This document shows positions 9,277-19,475 of a stretch of DNA of 37,327 nt, one piece after another. Each line of letters starts with the position of its first letter. The stretch's first letter is position 1. Position numbers and translations under genes: made by a program. Source of the stretch: Citrobacter sp. On2M. GTDB taxonomy: Bacteria; Pseudomonadota; Gammaproteobacteria; Enterobacterales; Enterobacteriaceae. Where the stretch lies: NCBI RefSeq assembly GCF_018035235.1, contig NZ_WPCV01000007.1, positions 1 to 37,327 of the forward strand, in the 5' to 3' direction. Below the pieces are notes generated by a model. It saw only the letters and a program-made list of their open reading frames with translations, searched no databases and was not told the DNA's origin.

Positions 9277-10340
9277 TAGCGGTGGTACTGCGCCGACAGG
9301 CGATGTACCGCCTCGACAAAGACACCCGCATGTTCTGGCGGTACATCCTGATGAATGCCATGGCCCAGGTTAAAGACATGGCCTTCACCCTGACCAAATC
9401 CGGCCAGAATTGTCGCCACTTCTTCTTCGATGCGGGCTGGCGGCGCATACAGCATGGATGGATCCATATTGCCCTGTAGCGCCACTTTATGACCCACACG
9501 ACGACGCGCGTCGGCAATATCAGTGGTCCAGTCGAGGCCTAACGCATCACAGCCGGTTTCTGCCATCGCTTCCAGCCACTGACCGCCGCCTTTGGTGAAC
9601 AGCGTCACCGGAACACGACGACCGTCGTTCTCGCGCAGCAGACCATCGACGATTTTGTGCATGTAGTACAGGGAGAACTGCTGATAGTCGCGACCGGTCA
9701 GCACACCGCCCCAGGTATCGAAAATCATCACCGACTGCGCGCCCGCTTTGATCTGCGCGTTCAGGTACAGCGTGACGCTCTTCGCCAGCTTATCCAGCAG
9801 CAGATGCAGCGCTTTTGGATCGGCATACATCATCTTTTTAATCACGGTGAAGGCCTTGCTGCTACCGCCTTCGACCATATAGGTCGCCAGCGTCCACGGG
9901 CTACCGGAGAAGCCGATCAGCGGCACTTCGCCTTTCAGTTCACGCCGAATCGTGCGCACCGCATTCATCACATAACCCAGCCCATCTTCCGGGTCCGGGA
10001 TCGGCAGTTTGTCGACATCAGCCTTGCTGGTAATCGGTGAGGTAAAACGTGGACCTTCTCCGGCTTCAAAATACAGCCCAAGCCCCATCGCATCCGGAAT
10101 CGTCAGGATATCCGAGAAGAGGATCGCGGCATCAAGCTTATAACGACGCAGCGGCTGCAGCGTGACTTCGCAGGCCAGCTCGGCATTTTTGCACAGCGCC
10201 ATAAAATCGCCCGCCTCGGCGCGCGTGGCTTTATATTCCGGTAGATAGCGGCCCGCCTGGCGCATCATCCATACCGGAGTGACATCAACGGGCTGGCGCA
10301 GCAGCGCACGCAGATAACGATCGTTCTTCAGTTCGGTCAT
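9276..10340 (-). CDS. hemE: Uroporphyrinogen decarboxylase
   Basis: It removes four carboxyl groups from uroporphyrinogen III to give coproporphyrinogen III in haem synthesis (cytoplasm). The 354 residues are the family length. The N-terminal signature [11 protein letters not shown] (26-36) supplies substrate-binding arginines, and the conserved Asp77 is in FSDILT. An AAGGA ribosome site precedes the ATG. It lies in a leftward run nudC-hemE-nfi-yjaG with 50 bp after nudC. Confidence 0.98.
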   Translation of the reverse strand: MTELKNDRYLRALLRQPVDVTPVWMMRQAGRYLPEYKATRAEAGDFMALCKNAELACEVTLQPLRRYKLDAAILFSDILTIPDAMGLGLYFEAGEGPRFTSPITSKADVDKLPIPDPEDGLGYVMNAVRTIRRELKGEVPLIGFSGSPWTLATYMVEGGSSKAFTVIKKMMYADPKALHLLLDKLAKSVTLYLNAQIKAGAQSVMIFDTWGGVLTGRDYQQFSLYYMHKIVDGLLRENDGRRVPVTLFTKGGGQWLEAMAETGCDALGLDWTTDIADARRRVGHKVALQGNMDPSMLYAPPARIEEEVATILAGFGQGEGHVFNLGHGIHQDVPPEHAGVFVEAVHRLSAQYHR

Positions 10341-10390
10341 TTTTGCAGTTCCTTATTGCGTCAGTCCATCAGTGTATCATCACTCGTTCT

Positions 10391-11164
10391 TTACTCGTAC
10401 TCAGCCCGACACATTGCCACAGTGTCTTCAATCAATCGACGCGCGACGGTGCCTGGCGGGGGAAGCAGCGGTAAATTATCGTAGCGATACCAGTTCGCCT
10501 CCAGCAGTTCTTTCGGGTCGATAACAATCTCCCCGCTATCATACTCTGCCATAAATGCGGTCATCAAAGACTGTGGGAACGGCCACGGCTGAGAAGTGAC
10601 ATAGCGCAGGTTTTTAACCTTAATGCCGCTCTCTTCCATGACTTCACGCGCCACCGCCTGTTCAAGGGTCTCACCCACTTCGACAAAGCCCGCCAGCACG
10701 GTATGCACGCCGTTGCGATGGCGAACATGTTGGGCAAGCAAGATAGCGTCGTCACGGCGGATAGCGACGATAATGCAGGGGGCAATTTGCGGGTAGTAGC
10801 GTTCCCGGCAGTGGCTGCACAGCATCGCCCATTCCGTTTTACTCGGGTGCATCGTGTGCCCACAGTAGCCGCAGAATTTATGCGAGCGGTAAAACTCAGC
10901 CAGCTGTACGCCGCGTCCGGCCAGTTGAAACAGGCCAACATCCTGGTCTATAACCTGGCGCACCGACCCCATATCGTGTCGACGTTGCTGCTGCACCAGC
11001 CAGACCGTTTCCCCTTCCCATTCGCCGATAGAAAGTGCGCGCTGCCCGGTCAGATCAAAACGTGCCGCGTCACCGTGAGGCAGTTCACCATGCGGCAACC
11101 ATAACTTTTGCTCATGACTGACAATCCACCAGCCGCTATCTAATTTTTCAATTATACGATCCAT
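10391..11164 (-). CDS. nudC: NADH pyrophosphatase / RNA NAD-decapping Nudix hydrolase
   Basis: It hydrolyses NADH and removes NAD caps from RNA 5' ends. The 257 residues show a C4 zinc site (Cys98, Cys101, Cys116, Cys119), a full Nudix box starting [17 protein letters not shown] at 159 with the REVMEESG core, and the subfamily motif SQPWPFPQS (191-199) that specifies NAD substrates. It diverges from rsd across 96 bp. Confidence 0.97.
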   Translation of the reverse strand: MDRIIEKLDSGWWIVSHEQKLWLPHGELPHGDAARFDLTGQRALSIGEWEGETVWLVQQQRRHDMGSVRQVIDQDVGLFQLAGRGVQLAEFYRSHKFCGYCGHTMHPSKTEWAMLCSHCRERYYPQIAPCIIVAIRRDDAILLAQHVRHRNGVHTVLAGFVEVGETLEQAVAREVMEESGIKVKNLRYVTSQPWPFPQSLMTAFMAEYDSGEIVIDPKELLEANWYRYDNLPLLPPPGTVARRLIEDTVAMCRAEYE

Positions 11165-11260
11165 ATCTCTTGCGCAACCTTTGCTTCACAGGCATGTTGT
11201 TTACATTATTTTTACATTTACGGGTGAGCAGTTCTTAAACACCATCTTGCGGAGTCAATC

Positions 11261-11749
11261 ATGTTAAACCAGCTGGAAAGCCTGACGGAGCACGTCGGAG
11301 GAAGTAATAAACTGGTTGATCGCTGGCTACATGTACGTAAGCACCTGCTCGTGGCTTACTACAATCTGGTTGGCATTAAGCCTGGCAAAGAATCGTACAT
11401 GCGGCTCAATGAAAAGGCGCTGGATGATTTTTGTCAGAGCCTGGTCGATTACCTCTCCACCGGACACTTCAGTATTTATGAACGTATTCTCCATAAATTG
11501 GAAGGGAACGGGCAGCTTTTAAAAGCGACAAAAATTTGGCCGCTGCTGGAAGCCAACACACAACAGATCATGGACTACTATGACACCAGTCTGGAGACCG
11601 CCATTGATCATGATAACTTCCTTGAATTTCAACAGGCTTTATCAGATATCGGCGAGGCGCTGGAAGCCAGGTTCGTACTCGAAGATAAGCTGATCATGCT
11701 GGTATTTGATGCGATGCACGAGAGTGGCACTCTCAAACGTCCTGCTTGA
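11261..11749 (+). CDS. rsd: Regulator of sigma-70 (anti-sigma factor Rsd)
   Basis: It binds sigma-70 region 4 in stationary phase and so favours alternative sigma factors. In E. coli it also interacts with HPr and SpoT. The 162 residues (E. coli 158) are helical throughout, with no membrane segment, and start MLNQLESLTEHVGG. A GGAG ribosome site lies before the ATG. It is a single gene between divergent nudC and the thiC riboswitch. Confidence 0.95.
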   Translation: MLNQLESLTEHVGGSNKLVDRWLHVRKHLLVAYYNLVGIKPGKESYMRLNEKALDDFCQSLVDYLSTGHFSIYERILHKLEGNGQLLKATKIWPLLEANTQQIMDYYDTSLETAIDHDNFLEFQQALSDIGEALEARFVLEDKLIMLVFDAMHESGTLKRPA

Positions 11750-11801
11750 GATCTGTCGCATTAACGCGTAATTTACATTCATTACCTCTTTACTGAGGTT
11801 A

Positions 11802-11960
11802 CTTCTTGTCGGAGTGCTTATTTTCCACAACAGCATGAGTGGAAAAGGCTGAGACCGTTAATTCGGGATCCGCGGAACCTGATCAGGTTAAAACCTGCGA
11901 AGGGAACAAGAGTCAATCTGCAATAGCATCGCCCCCGGGCGAGCCTATCTCTTGCTTCAT
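11802..11960 (+). promoter_or_regulatory. TPP riboswitch and expression platform of thiC
   Basis: The aptamer (11802-11912) contains the core elements GGAGTGC, CTGAGACC, ACCTGATCAGG and the thi-box end GCGAAGGGAAC. P1 pairs CTTGT (11805-11809) with ACAAG (11906-11910). The P3 arm is enlarged by TTTTCCAC/GTGGAAAA (11820-11845). Downstream, CTCTTG near 11950 can pair with CAAGAG at the end of P1, enclosing the ATCGCCCCCGGGCGA hairpin, and this gives a plausible TPP-dependent switch. It represses the thi operon when TPP is high. Confidence 0.93.
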
Positions 11961-12002
11961 CCGTCGTCTGACAAGCCATATCCTTACTTTTATTTGGAAT
12001 GA

Positions 12003-13903
<1,901 letters not shown>

Positions 13904-13904
<1 letters not shown>

Positions 13905-14539
13905 TGTACCAGTCTGATTTCCCGACCGTGCCGTTCCGCCTCGGGCTTTATCCGGTGGTGGATAGCGTGGCATGGATTGAGCGTCTACTGGAGGCGGGCG
14001 TGCGCACGATCCAGTTGCGTATCAAAGATAAACGCGATGAAGAGGTGGAGGCGGATGTTATCGCTGCCATCGCGCTGGGGCGTCGTTATGACGCCCGCCT
14101 GTTTATCAACGACTACTGGCGGCTGGCGATTAAGCACAACGCCTACGGCGTGCATTTGGGCCAGGAAGATCTCGAAACTACCGATCTGCAGGCCATTCAG
14201 GCGTCGGGCTTACGCCTGGGGGTTTCCACCCACGATGATATGGAGATAGACGTCGCACTGGCCGCTAAGCCTTCTTACATCGCACTCGGCCACGTTTTCC
14301 CCACGCAAACCAAGCAGATGCCTTCCACTCCGCAGGGGCTGACACAGCTGGCGGGTCATATTGCGCGTCTGGCCGACTATCCAACCGTCGCCATCGGCGG
14401 CATCAGTCTGGAACGTGCGCCCGCGGTGCTGGCAACCGGCGTCGGCAGCATTGCCGTGGTCAGCGCTATCACCCTTGCGGCCGACTGGCAGGTAGCCACG
14501 GCGCAGCTGCTCGACATAGCAGGAGTCGGCGATGAATGA
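13904..14539 (+). CDS. thiE: Thiamine phosphate synthase
   Basis: It couples HMP-PP with the thiazole phosphate to form thiamine phosphate. The 211 residues form a single TIM-barrel domain with QLRIKDK, the phosphate/Mg motif [18 protein letters not shown] and the phosphate loop AIGGIS. The start is the TAATG overlap with thiC, and the end overlaps thiF by 8 bp. Confidence 0.97.
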
Positions 14540-15290
14540 CCGCGACTTTATGCGCTACAGCCGCCAGATTCTGCTTGGCGATATCGCGATTGAGGGCCAG
14601 CAAAAGTTGCTCGACAGCCATGTGCTGATTGTCGGTTTAGGCGGGCTTGGTTCGCCTGCCGCGTTGTATCTGGCGGGAGCAGGTGTCGGCACGCTGACGT
14701 TGGCGGACGATGACGACGTTCATCTGAGCAATCTGCAACGGCAAATATTGTTCACCACCGACGACATTGCTCGCCCAAAAGCACAGGCGGCAGAACGCCA
14801 CCTGGCACGTCTTAACCCGGACAGCGAGCTGGTCGTCCTTGAACAGCGACTGACGGGTGAGGCGCTGCGGCATGCGGTTGCGCGGGCCGACGTGGTGCTC
14901 GACTGTACCGACAACATGTCCACGCGTCAGGAAATTAACGCCGCCTGCGTGGCGCTGAATACGCCTTTGGTTACCGCCAGCGCCGTGGGTTTCGGCGGCC
15001 AGTTGATGGTACTCACCCCGCCGTGGGAACAAGGCTGTTACCGCTGCCTGTGGCCGGATGATGTCGAACCTGAACGCAACTGCCGTACCGCCGGTATCAT
15101 CGGCCCGGTTGTCGGCGTGATGGGCACCTTGCAGGCGCTGGAAGCCATCAAACTGCTTAGCGGCATTGCGACGCCCAGCGGCGAGTTACGCCTTTTTGAC
15201 GGTAAAACCAGCCAGTGGCGCAGCCTTGCGCTGCGTCGGGCCAATGGCTGCCAGGTATGCGGAGGGCAACATGCAGATTCAGTTCAATGA
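14532..15290 (+). CDS. thiF: ThiS adenylyltransferase
   Basis: This E1-like enzyme adenylates the C-terminal Gly of ThiS for sulfur transfer. The 252 residues show the nucleotide-binding loop [10 protein letters not shown] (35-44), zinc ligands Cys169/Cys172 and Cys240/Cys243, and Cys184 (RNCRTAG), which forms the acyl disulfide with ThiS in E. coli. It overlaps thiE at the start and thiS by 20 bp at the end, so translation is coupled through the operon. Confidence 0.97.
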   Translation: MNDRDFMRYSRQILLGDIAIEGQQKLLDSHVLIVGLGGLGSPAALYLAGAGVGTLTLADDDDVHLSNLQRQILFTTDDIARPKAQAAERHLARLNPDSELVVLEQRLTGEALRHAVARADVVLDCTDNMSTRQEINAACVALNTPLVTASAVGFGGQLMVLTPPWEQGCYRCLWPDDVEPERNCRTAGIIGPVVGVMGTLQALEAIKLLSGIATPSGELRLFDGKTSQWRSLALRRANGCQVCGGQHADSVQ

Positions 15291-15471
15291 TGAGCCGATG
15301 CAGTGCGCCGAGGGACAAACCGTCAGCGGGCTGCTCACAGAGCTTAATCAGCTCAAACCGGGCGCGGCGCTGGCGCTCAATCAGCAGATTCTGCCGCGCG
15401 AGCAGTGGCAGCAGCATATCATGCAGGAAGGCGACCAGATCCTGCTTTTTCAGGTTATTGCAGGGGGTTGA
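15271..15471 (+). CDS. thiS: Sulfur carrier protein ThiS
   Basis: This 66-residue ubiquitin-like protein carries sulfur as a C-terminal thiocarboxylate to ThiG. The beta-grasp start [10 protein letters not shown] and the required C-terminal Gly-Gly (QVIAGG) are present. The ATG at 15271 has GGAGGG just upstream inside thiF. The frame is open further back, but a longer protein would not match the family length. Confidence 0.96.
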   Translation: MQIQFNDEPMQCAEGQTVSGLLTELNQLKPGAALALNQQILPREQWQQHIMQEGDQILLFQVIAGG

Positions 15472-15472
15472 T

Positions 15473-16243
15473 ATGTTACGTATTGCCGACAAAACGTTTG
15501 ATTCACATCTGTTCACCGGTACCGGAAAATTTGCCTCATCACAGCTGATGGTCGAGGCGATTCGCGCCTCCGGCAGCCAGCTGGTGACGCTGGCGATGAA
15601 GCGCGTGGATTTGCGCCAGCATAACGATGCCATTCTGGCCCCACTTATCGACGCGGGCGTGACGCTGCTGCCTAACACCTCCGGAGCGAAAACCGCTGAA
15701 GAAGCTATTTTCGCCGCCCAACTGGCGCGTGAAGCGCTGGGCACAAACTGGCTGAAATTAGAAATCCACCCGGATGCCCGCTGGCTATTGCCGGATCCGA
15801 TTGAAACGCTAAAAGCTGCCGAAGCGCTAGTGAAACAGGGCTTTGTGGTGCTGCCTTACTGCGGTGCGGATCCGGTACTGTGCAAGCGGCTGGAAGAAGT
15901 GGGCTGCGCGGCGGTGATGCCGCTCGGCGCACCCATCGGTTCAAATCAAGGGCTGGCAACCAAAGCGATGCTGGAGATTATTATCCAGCAGGCTACCGTG
16001 CCGGTGGTGGTCGACGCCGGGATCGGCGTGCCCAGCCACGCCACACAAGCGCTGGAAATGGGCGCCGACGCGGTGCTGGTCAACACGGCAATCGCCGTGG
16101 CGGATGATCCAGTCATGATGGCCACTGCCTTTCGTCTGGCAGTTGAAGCGGGCCTTCTGGCGCGCCAGGCGGTACCCGGAAGCAAAAGTTTGCAGGCAAG
16201 CGCCACCAGCCCGTTAACGGGATTCCTGGAGGCCTTCGCATGA
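15473..16243 (+). CDS. thiG: Thiazole synthase
   Basis: It makes the thiazole ring of thiamine from deoxyxylulose phosphate, dehydroglycine and ThiS thiocarboxylate. From the ATG at 15473 ([12 protein letters not shown]) the protein has 256 residues, as in E. coli. Lys95 (WLKLEIH), which forms the imine with substrate, is present, and so are phosphate-binding loops such as [15 protein letters not shown] lies just upstream. The open frame to 15215 is not coding beyond this start. Its end overlaps thiH by 4 bp (ATGA). Confidence 0.96.
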   Translation: MLRIADKTFDSHLFTGTGKFASSQLMVEAIRASGSQLVTLAMKRVDLRQHNDAILAPLIDAGVTLLPNTSGAKTAEEAIFAAQLAREALGTNWLKLEIHPDARWLLPDPIETLKAAEALVKQGFVVLPYCGADPVLCKRLEEVGCAAVMPLGAPIGSNQGLATKAMLEIIIQQATVPVVVDAGIGVPSHATQALEMGADAVLVNTAIAVADDPVMMATAFRLAVEAGLLARQAVPGSKSLQASATSPLTGFLEAFA

Positions 16244-17373
16244 AAACCTTCACCGACCGTTGGCGACAGCTTGACTGGGACGACATCCGTCTGCGTATCA
16301 ACGGGAAAACCGCCGCCGACGTGGAACGCGCCCTCAACGCTTCGCAGCTTAATCGCGATGATTTGATGGCACTGCTCTCCCCCGCCGCCGCCGACTATCT
16401 GGAGCCGCTGGCGCAGCGGGCGCAGAAACTCACCCGCCAGCGCTTTGGCAACACCGTGAGCTTTTACGTTCCGCTGTATCTTTCGAATCTCTGCGCCAAC
16501 GACTGCACCTACTGCGGTTTTTCGATGAGCAACCGTATCAAACGCAAAACGCTGGATGCAGTAGAAATTGCCCGTGAGTGCACGGCTATTCGTGAGATGG
16601 GTTTTGAGCACCTGTTGCTGGTCACCGGTGAACATCAGGCAAAAGTCGGGATGGACTATTTTCGTCGCCACTTACCCGCTATTCGCCGCCAGTTTGCCTC
16701 ATTACAGATGGAAGTACAGCCGCTGTCAGAGGCTGAATATGTGGAGCTGAAGAGGTTGGGGCTGGATGGCGTGATGGTGTATCAGGAGAGCTATCATGAG
16801 GGTATTTACGCCCGCCACCATCTGAAGGGTAAAAAGCAGGACTTCTTCTGGCGGCTGGAAACGCCGGACAGGCTGGGCCGCGCAGGGATCGACAAAATCG
16901 GTCTTGGCGCATTAATTGGTTTGTCCGACAGTTGGCGAGTCGATTGCTACATGGTGGCTGAACATCTGCTGTGGATGCAGCAGCATTACTGGCAGAGTCG
17001 CTACTCCATCTCGTTCCCGCGCTTGCGCCCATGCACCGGAGGCGTTGAGCCCGCATCGATCATGGACGAGCGACAGTTGGTCCAGACCATTTGCGCATTT
17101 CGTTTACTGGCGCCAGAAATTGAGCTTTCGCTCTCAACCCGCGAATCGCCATGGTTTCGTGACCATGTGATTCCATTGGCGATCAACAACGTCAGCGCCT
17201 TCTCAAAAACCCAGCCCGGTGGTTATGCCGATAACCACCCCGAACTGGAACAGTTCTCCCCGCATGATGCTCGTCGCCCGGAAGCCGTGGCTGAAGCACT
17301 GATGGCGCAGGGATTACAGCCCGTGTGGAAAGACTGGGATAGCTATCTGGGACGCGCTGCACAGATGCTCTAA
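16240..17373 (+). CDS. thiH: Tyrosine lyase (2-iminoacetate synthase)
   Basis: This radical-SAM enzyme cleaves tyrosine to dehydroglycine and p-cresol for ThiG. The 377 residues carry the C-x3-C-x2-C cluster motif (Cys85, Cys89, Cys92 in CANDCTYC) near the start of the barrel. It ends the thiCEFSGH operon and is followed 23 bp later by a terminator hairpin. Use of ThiH rather than ThiO fits a facultative anaerobe. Confidence 0.97.
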   Translation: MKTFTDRWRQLDWDDIRLRINGKTAADVERALNASQLNRDDLMALLSPAAADYLEPLAQRAQKLTRQRFGNTVSFYVPLYLSNLCANDCTYCGFSMSNRIKRKTLDAVEIARECTAIREMGFEHLLLVTGEHQAKVGMDYFRRHLPAIRRQFASLQMEVQPLSEAEYVELKRLGLDGVMVYQESYHEGIYARHHLKGKKQDFFWRLETPDRLGRAGIDKIGLGALIGLSDSWRVDCYMVAEHLLWMQQHYWQSRYSISFPRLRPCTGGVEPASIMDERQLVQTICAFRLLAPEIELSLSTRESPWFRDHVIPLAINNVSAFSKTQPGGYADNHPELEQFSPHDARRPEAVAEALMAQGLQPVWKDWDSYLGRAAQML

Positions 17374-17396
17374 GTCCAACGCTATCACATAAACGA

Positions 17397-17420
17397 AAAA
17401 ACCCGCTTTCGCGGGTTTTT
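17397..17420. terminator. Bidirectional terminator, thiH / csp
   Basis: A 10-bp stem AAAAACCCGC/GCGGGTTTTT with a 4-nt loop gives A/T tracts on both sides. It can stop rightward thiH and leftward csp transcription. Confidence 0.88.
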
Positions 17421-17491
17421 CTTCACTTGCACTTAACTGCTCAGGCTCTGGCCTTCATCGCTATCGTAAGCGTTCGTGAAATTATCGGCAA

Positions 17492-17704
17492 TTACAGCGC
17501 GACAACGTTAACAGCAGACGGGCCTTTAGCGCCATTCTCCACGGAGAACTCCACTTTTTGACCTTCGTCTAACGTTTTAAAATCGTTACTCTGGATAGCG
17601 GAGAAATGTACAAACACATCCTTACTACCGTCCTGAGGAGTGATGAAGCCGAAACCTTTCTCAGAGTTAAACCATTTTACTAAACCAGTCATTTTGTTAG
17701 ACAT
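17492..17704 (-). CDS. Cold-shock protein, CspA/CspB/CspG type
   Basis: This is a 70-residue single OB-fold nucleic-acid chaperone. RNP1 KGFGFI (16-21), RNP2 VFVHF (30-34) and aromatic Trp11 are intact. The start [13 protein letters not shown] resembles CspB/CspG, and the C-terminus ANNV-like tail (VNVVAL) is its own. AAGGAAG lies 5 bp before the ATG. The leader of about 175 nt contains a cold box and blocks shared with E. coli cspA, so cold induction is likely. E. coli has no csp gene at this site. The paralog symbol cannot be fixed from sequence alone. Confidence 0.95.
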   Translation of the reverse strand: MSNKMTGLVKWFNSEKGFGFITPQDGSKDVFVHFSAIQSNDFKTLDEGQKVEFSVENGAKGPSAVNVVAL

Positions 17705-17881
17705 AGATACTTCCTTTCATTTTTTTGAGCCGCTTATGCAGCGAAGATGGCCTGTTTTGCAGAAATTAACTTATGGGGCACTTAGGGAGGAGGCTCATGA
17801 AGAAGAGTATCTGAGGATAACGCTTGAACTGAGAACTGCTTTACTAAAACTGCTTACATAAGGTCTGTGTACCAAACCGAT
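17705..17881 (-). promoter_or_regulatory. Cold-shock mRNA leader with cold box
   Basis: Read on the minus strand, the leader begins near GGTTTGGTACACAGACC (17862-17878), close to the cspA cold box GGTTTGACGTACAGACC. It continues with blocks alike in order to the cspA leader (AAGCAGT, TAGTAA, TTCAAG, GTTATC, GATAC). Such leaders act as RNA thermosensors and autoregulatory targets. Length of about 177 nt compares with about 160 nt in cspA. Confidence 0.82.
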
Positions 17882-17887
17882 GTCGCT

Positions 17888-17917
17888 ATAGTAGACCTAC
17901 TTCTAATCATTAAGCAA
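17888..17917 (-). promoter_or_regulatory. Putative promoter of the csp gene
   Basis: On the minus strand TTGCTT (17912-17917) and TACTAT (17888-17893) are 18 bp apart, with a strongly AT-rich upstream stretch (17918-17945). The predicted start is a few bases before the cold box, as in cspA. Confidence 0.6.
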
Positions 17918-17945
17918 GCATTAATTTTTTTAATACTCATTAAGT

Positions 17946-18191
17946 AGTGAAATGTTAAACCCTCACGGTTGGGCATCCCGGATAACAGATTGATCTACAA
18001 CGAACAAAAGCCCTGACCATTGCAGTCAGGGCTTTAAGTTACTACACACTTCAGATTTAACATTAATAAACTTAACAATTTAATACTGCTGATGGTACTA
18101 CTTTAAAATGTACACGTTTACTACAGATAATATTGGATATTGATACTAACTAAAACCGTCCTCTATTTACCGTTATACACATTCCACCCAC
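17946..18191. other. AT-rich stretch without recognised gene
   Basis: Between the csp promoter and the small ORF at 18192 I see no gene. The only clear structure is the hairpin at 18007-18035. Base composition is clearly more AT-rich than the flanking core genes, as is common in horizontally acquired or decaying DNA. Confidence 0.6.
18007..18035 (-). terminator. Orphan intrinsic terminator
   Basis: An 11-bp perfect stem AAAGCCCTGAC/GTCAGGGCTTT with a 7-nt loop is followed on the minus strand by TTTTGTTCG. It would end leftward transcription, but no leftward gene is visible upstream of it. It may serve an unseen RNA or be a remnant. Confidence 0.6.
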
Positions 18192-18536
18192 TTGATAATA
18201 GAACTCAAGGCTGGTGACCTAAACAAGTACACTTCCCCTCGCGACATATACTCTTTGATGCGTTGCCTTATTTCCCTTTGCGATAACCAGAAAAAAAGAA
18301 ATCGCAAACATTTACTATTAAAACATGGCGTTACATCGTCGCGTTTTACTCATTTTTTGCGATTAGATAAATCAACTACGTGGCCTGAAAGCATTGTCGA
18401 AGTGAAAAAAAACGTTTTCAGCGTCGACTATCCCATACAAAAATACTTCGTGGCCTTTATCGCAACCCCCAATAAAACTCTACTAACACTTGCTACGTTA
18501 ACAGCAAACTACAATTTCTCCGCTGTTAAGTATTAA
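18192..18536 (+). CDS. Hypothetical small protein, unrecognised
   Basis: An open frame from a TTG at 18192 gives 114 residues, and an internal ATG at 18258 would give 92. Neither start has a convincing ribosome site. The product is basic, without signal peptide or clear membrane segment. The middle (NQKKRNRKHLLLKHGVTSSRFTHFLR region) is rich in Lys, Arg and His and could bind nucleic acid, but I recognise no family. The ORF is AT-rich compared with neighbours and has no close operon partner. It may be a transferred gene, a remnant, or non-coding. Confidence 0.35.
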   Translation: MIIELKAGDLNKYTSPRDIYSLMRCLISLCDNQKKRNRKHLLLKHGVTSSRFTHFLRLDKSTTWPESIVEVKKNVFSVDYPIQKYFVAFIATPNKTLLTLATLTANYNFSAVKY

Positions 18537-18795
18537 CATACGGGTTTAAAAAACACTGTCAATACTGTTTTTTATAACATGTCTTTATTGACAGTAATTA
18601 TATATTCCCGCATGGGATAAGCGAATCAAAAGCCACTGGCCTTGGTCCAGAACGTAGGGTTTTATCTCTTCCTGTAACCGGTTTCAGAAAAAGCACTTTT
18701 CTTTGTGATGCCTTGCACACAATTGCTGCAAAGCAGTTGTTGCTACCGCTGGCTCGCGATAATTATCAACCCACACATGTTGATCGAGACTGCTT
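18537..18795. other. Region upstream of the PTS pair
   Basis: No gene seen. It contains an AAAAAACA/TGTTTTTT hairpin (18549-18572), a 10-bp inverted repeat ACTGTCAATA/TATTGACAGT (18555-18564 and 18586-18595), and a leftward promoter-like TTGACA-16-TATGTT (18535-18562). A rightward promoter for the PTS genes must lie here or be weak. The best candidate is TTGTTG-15-GATAAT near 18736-18762, which has a short spacer. Confidence 0.4.
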
Positions 18796-19101
18796 ATGAA
18801 AAACATCGTTTTATGCTGTGCCGCCGGAATGTCCACCAGCATGCTGGTGCAAAGGATGAAAGACGCCGCCCAGAAAAGAGGGGTCGACGTCACTATTAAA
18901 GCAGTGCCGGTGGCTGAGTTTGAAGAGAATATCGCCACTGCGGATATCGTGTTGCTCGGTCCACAAGTTAAGTATGAGCAGGCCAAGCTGCAGACGCTCG
19001 CCGACCCGCTGGGAAAAAAGGTCGCCGTCATCGATATGATGGATTACGGCATGATGAAAGGCGATGCCGTACTGGACAAGGCGCTGAAACTACTGGAGTG
19101 A
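18796..19101 (+). CDS. PTS lactose/cellobiose-family IIB component
   Basis: This small cytoplasmic phosphocarrier receives phosphate from IIA on a cysteine and passes it to sugar bound by a IIC permease. The 101 residues match ChbB-type IIB proteins in size. The active loop CAAGMSTSML places the phospho-Cys at residue 8, and the conserved LLGPQVKYE follows near residue 54. The ribosome site is weak (GAG only). It is followed 4 bp later by a IIA gene. No IIC permease or glycosidase is present nearby. The sugar is unknown. Confidence 0.9.
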   Translation: MKNIVLCCAAGMSTSMLVQRMKDAAQKRGVDVTIKAVPVAEFEENIATADIVLLGPQVKYEQAKLQTLADPLGKKVAVIDMMDYGMMKGDAVLDKALKLLE

Positions 19102-19105
19102 TGGC

Positions 19106-19423
19106 ATGGAAGAGTTAGAAACAATCATCATGGAATTATTGGTAAATGCCGGCGCTGCACGCAGTCAGGCCCTGACAGCGCTGCAACTGGCGCGTAAAGG
19201 TGATTTCGCTGGGGCAGAACAAGCGATGACAGAATCACGCGAGTACGTTAAGCAAGCGCATAAAATCCAGACCCAGCTGATCGGAATTGACGAAGGTACC
19301 GGCAAGCTACCGGTTAATCTTATTACCGTCCATTCGCAGGACCATCTGATGAACGCGATGGTGATTCAGGATTTGGCGGGCGATATGATTGAGCTGTATC
19401 GGCGGTTACCGCCAGCCAGTTAA
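19106..19423 (+). CDS. PTS lactose/cellobiose-family IIA component
   Basis: This is the trimeric helical phosphocarrier that takes phosphate from HPr and gives it to IIB. The 105 residues contain the signature VHSQDHLM, with the phospho-His76 and the metal-binding Asp79 expected for LacA/ChbA proteins. The N-terminal helix ends in GAARSQALTALQLARKGD, as usual for the family. It pairs with the IIB gene just upstream. A strong terminator follows, so the transcript is IIB-IIA only, without a membrane IIC. Confidence 0.9.
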   Translation: MEELETIIMELLVNAGAARSQALTALQLARKGDFAGAEQAMTESREYVKQAHKIQTQLIGIDEGTGKLPVNLITVHSQDHLMNAMVIQDLAGDMIELYRRLPPAS

Positions 19424-19430
19424 CAGACAT

Positions 19431-19458
19431 AAAAAAACCCGCCGAAGCGGGTTTTTTT
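19431..19458. terminator. Bidirectional terminator, PTS pair / rpoC
   Basis: A perfect 12-bp stem AAAAAAACCCGC/GCGGGTTTTTTT with CGAA loop gives 7-nt A and T tracts. It lies 8 bp after the IIA stop and 18 bp beyond the rpoC stop, so it serves both converging transcripts. Confidence 0.92.
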
Positions 19459-19475
19459 ATTATGGTCAGCAACGA

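Noticed and set aside
15215..15472. N-terminal extension of thiG (86 codons) and of thiS (from 15166)
   Set aside because: They overlap thiF and thiS out of frame. The shorter proteins match known lengths exactly and have ribosome sites.
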